Source of the DNA: an uncultured Desulfobulbaceae bacterium
Lineage (GTDB): Bacteria; Desulfobacterota; Desulfobulbia; Desulfobulbales; Desulfobulbaceae
Direction of reading: 5' to 3'
Assembly: GCA_945787305.1 (NCBI GenBank)
Contig: CALZIH010000064.1
Location: 1 to 10,723 of the forward strand
Length of the DNA stretch: 10,723 nucleotides
The position numbers and the translations under genes are program-made. Below the pieces are notes generated by a model that was not told the origin of the DNA, did no database searches, and worked only from the letters and a program-made list of their open reading frames with translations. Shown one piece after another: positions 6,416-10,723 of this stretch. Numbering within the stretch: the first letter of the stretch is position 1; each line of letters opens with the position of its first letter.

Positions 6416-6819
6416 GGTTCCCTAAAGGTGACATAGGCACTAATCATTTGGCTTGTTTTTTTCCCAATCCCTGAAATTTTTTCCAGATCGGAAGGATTGC
6501 CCAACAGTCCGTTACGCTCGCGAAACTCGACAATTTGCTCGGCCAACCGAACACCGATTCCCGGCAGCAGACAAAGCTCTTGCACTGATGCACGGTTTAT
6601 TGACATGGGCTGGTTCAAAAAAAATGCTTCCCTGGGTGATAAGTCCTCTTTTTCTGCAAGTGCAATCAAATTGGCAGTTGAGGAAACCCTGGCAGTATCC
6701 CCTGCCCTCACCTGCTGCCAAAGGGGAAGAAGAAAGTCGAAGAGAAGAAGCGAAAGGCCAAACGCAAAAAGGACAAGCAACCGCTTGTCCTTTTTGATTT
6801 CCAGTAGTCCGTTGGACAT
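6412..6819 (-). CDS. ComEA-like helix-hairpin-helix membrane protein
   Basis: A 135-residue protein with a short cytoplasmic N-terminus (KKDKR), one hydrophobic segment at about residues 13-34 (membrane anchor or uncleaved signal), a linker of about 38 residues, and a C-terminal double helix-hairpin-helix domain. The latter shows INRASVQELCLLPGIGVRLAEQIVEFRE (about 74-101) and DLEKISGIGKKTSQMI (111-126). LPGIG and ISGIG are the hairpins that contact the DNA backbone without sequence specificity. This architecture resembles ComEA, the DNA receptor of natural transformation, although many bacteria carry such proteins without known competence; no other competence gene is visible. The gene starts 3 nt after cimA stops and its end overlaps the miaA start by 4 bp. 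The domain call is firm; a transformation role is inference. Confidence 0.88.
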   Translation of the reverse strand: MSNGLLEIKKDKRLLVLFAFGLSLLLFDFLLPLWQQVRAGDTARVSSTANLIALAEKEDLSPREAFFLNQPMSINRASVQELCLLPGIGVRLAEQIVEFRERNGLLGNPSDLEKISGIGKKTSQMISAYVTFREP

Positions 6820-6822
6820 ATG

Positions 6823-8421
6823 TTAGCTTGTTGTTGTTTTTTCGTCTTTCATTAATTTATAATTAATCGAATCCACAAGCGCCTGCCAACTCGCCTCGAT
6901 GATGTTTTCCGAAACTCCTACTGTTCCCCATCGACACTCCTTGTCCTTACTTTCGACAAGAACGCGGACTTGGGCGCCGGTTCCATACTCACCAGAAAGT
7001 ACTCGCACCTTGTAGTCAATCAACTCCATATCTTCCAGACTGGGGTAAAACCTGGTCAAGGCCTTACGCAAGGCTTTATCAAGAGCGTTAACCGGCCCTT
7101 CACCCATGGAGGCGGTGTGCACCTCGCTCCCGCCGACGTACAGGCGAATGGTCGCCTCGGTAATCGGCGGCTTGTCCATCCGGTACTTATGGTTCATGAC
7201 CCGGAACCCTTCAATCTTAAAAAACTTTCGTTGCAAGCCAAGCGCTCTTCGCATAAGCAACTCAAAACTGGCTTCTGCGGCCTCGTATTGATAGCCTTTA
7301 TTTTCAAGCTCTTTGAGTTCACTGATTATGGAAGACATCAGTGGATCTTTCGGATCAAGTTTCAAGCCATATTTTTTCGCTTTATGCAGCACATTCGAGC
7401 GACCGGCCTGATCGGATATCAAAACCCTTCGTATGTTGCCAACCTTTTCCGGCTCAATATGCTCATACGTCATCGGGTTCCTTTGCACCGCACTGACATG
7501 AATGCCTCCCTTATGGGCAAAGGCGGACTCGCCGACATAAGGTTGATACCGGTTATGGGGCAGATTGGCCAGCTCGTCAACCAGGCGGGAGGTTGAATAC
7601 AGCTGGTCGATATTCTTGCCGACTTCACACTCCAGTCCCATCTTAAAAACAAGTGCCGGGATCACTGAGGTCAGGTTGCCGTTACCGCAGCGCTCACCAT
7701 AACCATTGATGGTGCCCTGGACCTGGGTCGCCCCAAGAGATACGCCAATTAGCGCGTTGGCAACCGCTGTTTCCGAGTCGTTGTGGGGGTGGATGCCAAG
7801 TTTCACCTCACTGCCTATCTCCTCCAGGTACTGCTTGACCCGTTCAAAAATCGCCGGGATCTCGTGGGGCAACGTGCCGCCATTGGTATCGCAGAGAACC
7901 AGGGTCTCAGCCCCTCCTGATACGGCCTTGCCAATGGTGGCCAGACAGTAATCGCGATTGTTTTTAAACCCGTCAAAGAAATGCTCGGCATCATAAAGAA
8001 GATGCTGCACTTTCGGCCTGAGATAGGCGAGTGAATCCTCGATAATCTGCAGATTATCTTCGAGCTCGATGCGAAGAGCATCGTGCACGTGGATATCCCA
8101 ACTCTTGCCAAAGATTGTTATTGCAGGGGTTTTAGCGGCAATCAACGCCTGCAGGTTCGCGTCCTTTTCAGGAGAATTTTGAAAGTGCCTGGTGGAGCCA
8201 AATGCAGTCAATTTTGCATGCTGGAGTTCCACATCCTGCATGGCCTTAAAATAATCAACAGCCATGGGGTTTGATCCGGGCCACCCCCCTTCGATAAAAT
8301 CGATTCCCAGCTTGTCCAGTTGCTTGCTGACTCGAACTTTGTCATCAACGGAGAGATTGAAATTTTCGGCCTGAGTACCGTCCCTCAGTGTTGTATCATA
8401 GAGCTCTATGGATTGTGCCAT
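6823..8421 (-). CDS. cimA: (R)-citramalate synthase CimA
   Basis: A 532-residue member of the 2-isopropylmalate/homocitrate synthase family that condenses pyruvate with acetyl-CoA to citramalate, the first step of the threonine-independent isoleucine route. The catalytic TIM barrel begins LYDTTLRDGTQAENF (residues 7-21, with R13 and the metal ligand D14). It continues with GGWPGSNP (45-52), LCDTNGGTLPHE (176-187), the metal ligands in HPHND (211-215) and GYGERCGNGNL (240-250). The C-terminal part from about residue 400 fits a LeuA-type allosteric dimer domain. GTQAENF with GGWPGSNP is typical of the CimA branch rather than LeuA. The open frame extends 103 codons further upstream, but only into lysC read in another frame. 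ATG 8421, 1 nt after the lysC stop, is the natural start. Substrate specificity is judged from motifs alone. Confidence 0.93.
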   Translation of the reverse strand: MAQSIELYDTTLRDGTQAENFNLSVDDKVRVSKQLDKLGIDFIEGGWPGSNPMAVDYFKAMQDVELQHAKLTAFGSTRHFQNSPEKDANLQALIAAKTPAITIFGKSWDIHVHDALRIELEDNLQIIEDSLAYLRPKVQHLLYDAEHFFDGFKNNRDYCLATIGKAVSGGAETLVLCDTNGGTLPHEIPAIFERVKQYLEEIGSEVKLGIHPHNDSETAVANALIGVSLGATQVQGTINGYGERCGNGNLTSVIPALVFKMGLECEVGKNIDQLYSTSRLVDELANLPHNRYQPYVGESAFAHKGGIHVSAVQRNPMTYEHIEPEKVGNIRRVLISDQAGRSNVLHKAKKYGLKLDPKDPLMSSIISELKELENKGYQYEAAEASFELLMRRALGLQRKFFKIEGFRVMNHKYRMDKPPITEATIRLYVGGSEVHTASMGEGPVNALDKALRKALTRFYPSLEDMELIDYKVRVLSGEYGTGAQVRVLVESKDKECRWGTVGVSENIIEASWQALVDSINYKLMKDEKTTTS

Positions 8422-8422
8422 G

Positions 8423-9664
8423 TTATAACTCTTCTTCTTCCGGCATGTTATCCTTTTCAAGTGCAAAGGCATCATGCAGGGCCCGTACGGCAAGTTCAGT
8501 ATATTTTTCTGCAACAACACAGGACACCTTGATTTCCGATGTTGAAACCATTTCCATGTTAATCCCTTCTTTGGCGAGGATCTGAAACATTGTTGATGCG
8601 ATACCTGAATGATTACGCATGCCAACCCCGACAATGGATATCTTGGCAATGTCCTCGTCTCCACTGACGGATTCGGCACCGATCTCCTTGGCCACGACGT
8701 TGAGTATTTCCATGGCCCGTGCGTAGTCACTGCGCGCTACGGTAAAGGTCATGTCCGTCAGGTGTCCATCACGGGTGTTCTGAATAATCATGTCAACAAG
8801 AATCCCGGCATCGGAAATCGGAAGGAATATTTTTGCAGCGACTCCAGGTTGATCCGGAACATGCTTGATGGTGATTCGTGCTTCATTTTTATTATATGTT
8901 ACTCCGGAGACCAACATGGATTCCATTATCTTATCCTCCTCAACAACCCAGGTTCCTTCATTCTCTGAAAACGTTGAACGAACATGCAAAGGCACTTTAT
9001 AGCGCTTGGCAAGACCGACTGATCTGATATCGAGCACCTTGGCACCCAGGCTTGCAAGTTCGAGCATTTCATCATAGCTGATGCGATCAATTTTCCGTGC
9101 CTTTGAACAGATGTTGGGGTCTGTGGTGTACACGCCCTCAACATCGGTAAAGATTTCACAGGCATCTGCATCTAACGCCGCAGCAAGAGCCACAGCGGTG
9201 GTGTCCGAGCCGCCACGCCCCAGAGTCGTAATGTCTCCGGCTTTCGTGACGCCTTGAAAACCGGCAATAGTTACAATCTTACCCTCATCCAGATGCTTCT
9301 TAATAAGCTCGGTATCAATGCTTTTAATCCGGGCCTTGGTGTGCATTTCATCGGTACGGATAGCAATCTGGTCACCGAGTAATGATACGGCATCGGCCCC
9401 ACTCTCTTTGGCGGCCATGGCAAAGAGTGCAATGGTGACCTGTTCGCCGGTGGACAACAGCATGTCCATTTCCCTGCGATTAGGAATTTTTTGAATATCC
9501 TGGGCAAAACCGGTTAGGCGATCGGTTTCTCCCGACATGGCGGAAAGTACGATAACCATCTGGTTGCCTTGCTGCTGATAGCCCATAACCCGCTCGGCAA
9601 CCGCTTTGATTTTTTCTGTGGAACCAACCGAAGTCCCACCAAATTTTTGCACAATAAGCGCCAT
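8423..9664 (-). CDS. lysC: aspartate kinase LysC (alpha chain)
   Basis: A 413-residue monofunctional aspartokinase that phosphorylates L-aspartate in the first step toward lysine, threonine, methionine and diaminopimelate. The kinase domain shows KFGGTSVG (7-14), STGEQVT (71-77), TLGRGGSDTTAV (147-158) and FTDVEGVYTTDP (172-183). Two ACT domains follow at about 262-308 (HVPDQPGVAAKIF) and 347-392 (GVGMRNHSGIAST), the usual sites of lysine/threonine feedback. Length and layout match the Bacillus LysC type. ATG 9664 begins the conserved MALIVQKFGG; GAGGAG lies 15 nt upstream, an unusually wide spacing. A strong internal start at Met247 may give a separate regulatory chain. The acidic end EEEEL is coded by purine-rich DNA that probably also serves as the cimA ribosome binding site. 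lysC heads the minus-strand operon and is divergent from trmL. Confidence 0.96.
   Translation of the reverse strand: MALIVQKFGGTSVGSTEKIKAVAERVMGYQQQGNQMVIVLSAMSGETDRLTGFAQDIQKIPNRREMDMLLSTGEQVTIALFAMAAKESGADAVSLLGDQIAIRTDEMHTKARIKSIDTELIKKHLDEGKIVTIAGFQGVTKAGDITTLGRGGSDTTAVALAAALDADACEIFTDVEGVYTTDPNICSKARKIDRISYDEMLELASLGAKVLDIRSVGLAKRYKVPLHVRSTFSENEGTWVVEEDKIMESMLVSGVTYNKNEARITIKHVPDQPGVAAKIFLPISDAGILVDMIIQNTRDGHLTDMTFTVARSDYARAMEILNVVAKEIGAESVSGDEDIAKISIVGVGMRNHSGIASTMFQILAKEGINMEMVSTSEIKVSCVVAEKYTELAVRALHDAFALEKDNMPEEEEL
8924..8940 (-). promoter_or_regulatory. internal ribosome binding site and ATG in lysC (possible beta-subunit start)
   Basis: On the minus strand AGGAGG (8935-8940) is followed by 8 nt and an in-frame ATG (8924-8926), which is Met247 of LysC. 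This is the best Shine-Dalgarno in the window, stronger than that of lysC itself. Translation from here to 8423 would give a 167-residue chain holding only the two ACT domains. In Bacillus subtilis and corynebacteria an internal start near the same residue produces the aspartokinase beta subunit, so the same arrangement is likely here. Confidence 0.6.
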
Positions 9665-9708
9665 TTTCTGTACCGAATGCTCCTCAAATCAAAAGAGTTT
9701 GTTTACTT

Positions 9709-9755
9709 TTCAACTCAATGAATCATCAAGATGTTTGAATTTCAACATGAATCAT
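9709..9755. repeat. imperfect direct repeat with TGAATCA motifs in the lysC-trmL gap
   Basis: TTCAAC followed by ATGAATCAT occurs twice: at 9709-9714 with 9718-9726, and at 9741-9746 with 9747-9755, the first copy having 3 extra bases between the blocks. The core TGA-A-TCA is symmetric about its middle base; the two cores are centred 29 bp apart. It lies in the leader or promoter region between two divergent genes. Regulator binding is speculative. Confidence 0.3.
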
Positions 9756-9756
9756 T

Positions 9757-9780
9757 GTATTAAAGCCGAATCTTTAATAC
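9757..9780. repeat. perfect 9-bp inverted repeat between lysC and trmL, candidate operator
   Basis: GTATTAAAG (9757-9765) and CTTTAATAC (9772-9780) are exact reverse complements around the 6-nt centre CCGAAT. There is no T-run, so it is not an intrinsic terminator. It lies between divergent starts and overlaps the -10 of the weak lysC promoter candidate, as an operator would. Confidence 0.45.
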
Positions 9781-9804
9781 TAAACAGAATTTGTAATATT
9801 GCAA
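9777..9804 (-). promoter_or_regulatory. weak candidate promoter for lysC
   Basis: On the minus strand, TTGCAA (9799-9804) and TAGTAT (9777-9782) are separated by 16 nt, each matching the sigma-70 consensus at 4 of 6 positions. It would give a lysC leader of about 105 nt. I could not recognise a lysine riboswitch there; the leader is shorter than that element normally needs. Confidence 0.25.
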
Positions 9805-9822
9805 CTCAATTTAACCGCTAAT

Positions 9823-9828
9823 AGGAAA
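9823..9828 (+). promoter_or_regulatory. ribosome binding site deciding the trmL start
   Basis: AGGAAA lies 6 nt before a TTG at 9835. An earlier in-frame TTG (9799) and a later one (9868) have no comparable site, and no early in-frame ATG exists, so this favours TTG 9835 as the start. Confidence 0.5.
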
Positions 9829-9834
9829 CCTTCC

Positions 9835-10353
9835 TTGAAAAAATCAACTGCTGCACCGGACAACACCTTGGCGCAGCACCTGCACATTGTACTGGTCGAA
9901 CCTGAAATACCGCCGAATACGGGCTCTATTGCCCGGCTCTGCGGTGCGACGAATGTGGTGCTCGACCTGGTGCACCCTTTGGGTTTTGCTACCGATGATA
10001 AACACCTGAAAAGGGCCGGCCTCGACTATTGGCAATATGTCGATATTAACCATTGGCAGAGTCTTGACCAGTTCCTTGAGGCGCATGATGAACGCGACCT
10101 GTTTTTTTTTACCACCAAAACAACCCGTTCCTATACCAAAGCCACCTTTCAGCCAGGCAACCTCCTGATTTTCGGAAAAGAGACCAAAGGGCTGCCCGAA
10201 GAAATTCTTGCGCTGTACCAAGAGCGCTGTTATACCATTCCGATGCCAAATTCGAATATTCGCAGCCTCAACCTAGCCATGAGTACAGGAATTGTTCTGT
10301 ATGAGGCATTGCGACAGATTGAACAAAACGGAACACCAGCAACAAGGAGATAA
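9835..10353 (+). CDS. trmL: tRNA (cytidine/uridine-34)-2'-O-methyltransferase TrmL
   Basis: A 172-residue SPOUT-class methyltransferase. TrmL uses S-adenosylmethionine to methylate the 2'-OH of the wobble nucleotide of the leucine tRNAs with anticodons CAA and UAA. The SPOUT motifs are complete: EPEIPPNTGSIARLCGA (residues 22-38), LIFGKETKGLPEEI (111-124) and IPMPNSNIRSLNLAMSTGIVLYEAL split over 135-159, which form the knotted cofactor site. GFATDDKHLKRAGLDYW (50-66) is also family-typical. The E. coli protein begins almost at motif 1, so this one has about 14 extra N-terminal residues. No early in-frame ATG exists; TTG 9835 is chosen for its AGGAAA, with TTG 9799 and 9868 as alternatives. 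A nine-T run at 10102-10110 codes for three phenylalanines. serC follows after 2 nt. Confidence 0.93.
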   Translation: MKKSTAAPDNTLAQHLHIVLVEPEIPPNTGSIARLCGATNVVLDLVHPLGFATDDKHLKRAGLDYWQYVDINHWQSLDQFLEAHDERDLFFFTTKTTRSYTKATFQPGNLLIFGKETKGLPEEILALYQERCYTIPMPNSNIRSLNLAMSTGIVLYEALRQIEQNGTPATRR

Positions 10354-10355
10354 CC

Positions 10356-10723
10356 ATGCCGGAAAGAATTTATAATTTCAGCCCCGGGCCGGCCACCCTG
10401 CCCCATTCGGTCCTTAAAGAGGCTGCTCAGGATATTGTCAACTTTAACGACAAGGGAATCGGTCTTATTGAACTCAGTCACCGCAGCAAGGAGTTTATGG
10501 CTGTAGCGGAAGAAACAGAAACCTTGATTCGTGAATTGATGCAGGTTCCCGAGAACTACAAGGTGCTCTTTCTGCAGGGGGGAGCCTCTTCTCAATTTTT
10601 CATGATCCCCATGAATCTGCTCGGTGCCGGAAAGAAAGCAACCTACCTCAATACAGGGACCTGGGCTAAAAAGGCCATCAAAGAGGCAAAATTCTTTGGC
10701 GACATTGACGTAGCCTACTCAAG
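10356..10723 (+). CDS. serC: phosphoserine aminotransferase SerC, N-terminal part (runs off right edge)
   Basis: The first 122 codons of a class-V, PLP-dependent aminotransferase that makes O-phosphoserine from 3-phosphohydroxypyruvate and glutamate in serine synthesis, and may also act in pyridoxal phosphate synthesis. Visible family motifs are YNFSPGPATLP (residues 6-16), GLIELSHRSKEF (36-47) and LFLQGGASSQFFMIPMNLL (71-89), the last including the PLP-phosphate-binding GGASSQF. The catalytic lysine lies beyond the window. ATG 10356 follows the trmL stop by 2 nt, and AAGGAG (10345-10350) at the end of trmL provides the ribosome binding site, so the two genes are probably cotranscribed and translationally linked. 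Confidence 0.95.
   Translation, partial: MPERIYNFSPGPATLPHSVLKEAAQDIVNFNDKGIGLIELSHRSKEFMAVAEETETLIRELMQVPENYKVLFLQGGASSQFFMIPMNLLGAGKKATYLNTGTWAKKAIKEAKFFGDIDVAYS

Noticed and set aside
8422..8730. 103-codon N-terminal extension of the cimA frame
   Set aside because: It overlaps the 3' part of lysC in another frame and reads as low-complexity, non-homologous sequence. The conserved enzyme begins with MAQSIELYDTTLRDG at ATG 8421.
9665..9834. Lysine riboswitch before lysC
   Set aside because: The region is short and AT-rich, and I could not find the paired helices of the L-box or a terminator stem.
10102..10110. Nine-T homopolymer in trmL as a phase-variation tract
   Set aside because: It encodes three phenylalanines in an intact gene. 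A housekeeping tRNA methyltransferase is an unlikely contingency locus, and one such run is expected by chance.
1..10723. CRISPR arrays, tRNA or rRNA genes, insertion sequences, phage or toxin-antitoxin genes
   Set aside because: I looked on both strands and saw no regularly spaced repeats, no cloverleaf-like or rRNA-like sequence, no transposase or integrase motifs and no small paired toxin-antitoxin frames.

Overview
The window looks like ordinary chromosomal core DNA from a moderate-GC Gram-negative bacterium, most likely a deltaproteobacterial (Desulfobacterota, perhaps Desulfobulbales-like) lineage. That assignment is inference: it rests on the small DUF4911-type protein between purB and miaB, a lysC-cimA pair, and the general character of the proteins. 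I see no mobile element, phage gene, CRISPR array, rRNA or tRNA.

Layout: nine genes on the minus strand read leftward from about 9664 to the left edge: lysC (aspartate kinase), cimA (citramalate synthase), a ComEA-like helix-hairpin-helix membrane protein, miaA, recJ, purB, a DUF4911 small protein, miaB and a PHP-domain phosphoesterase cut by the edge. lysC to recJ are packed tightly: 1 nt between lysC and cimA, 3 nt between cimA and comEA, a 4-bp ATGA overlap between comEA and miaA, and 64 nt before recJ. A 234-nt gap then separates recJ from purB. It holds two promoter-like hexamer pairs, a perfect 16-bp palindrome and a terminator/attenuator-like hairpin, so purB probably begins a second transcription unit. 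Divergently on the plus strand lie trmL and serC (cut by the right edge), sharing a 170-nt intergenic region with lysC that carries a perfect 9-bp inverted repeat. No gene-free stretch exceeds 300 bases.

Together the genes serve amino-acid synthesis (aspartate family, isoleucine via citramalate, serine), purine synthesis, DNA repair and tRNA anticodon-loop modification. MiaA and MiaB make ms2i6A37, and TrmL methylates position 34 of leucine tRNAs that carry this A37 modification.

I found no clearly new system. The points most worth a second look are a strong internal Shine-Dalgarno and ATG inside lysC that could yield a separate regulatory beta subunit, a purB product resembling animal adenylosuccinate lyase, a 21-nt element (17/21 identical) placed just upstream of both purB and recJ, and the architecture of the recJ-purB gap.
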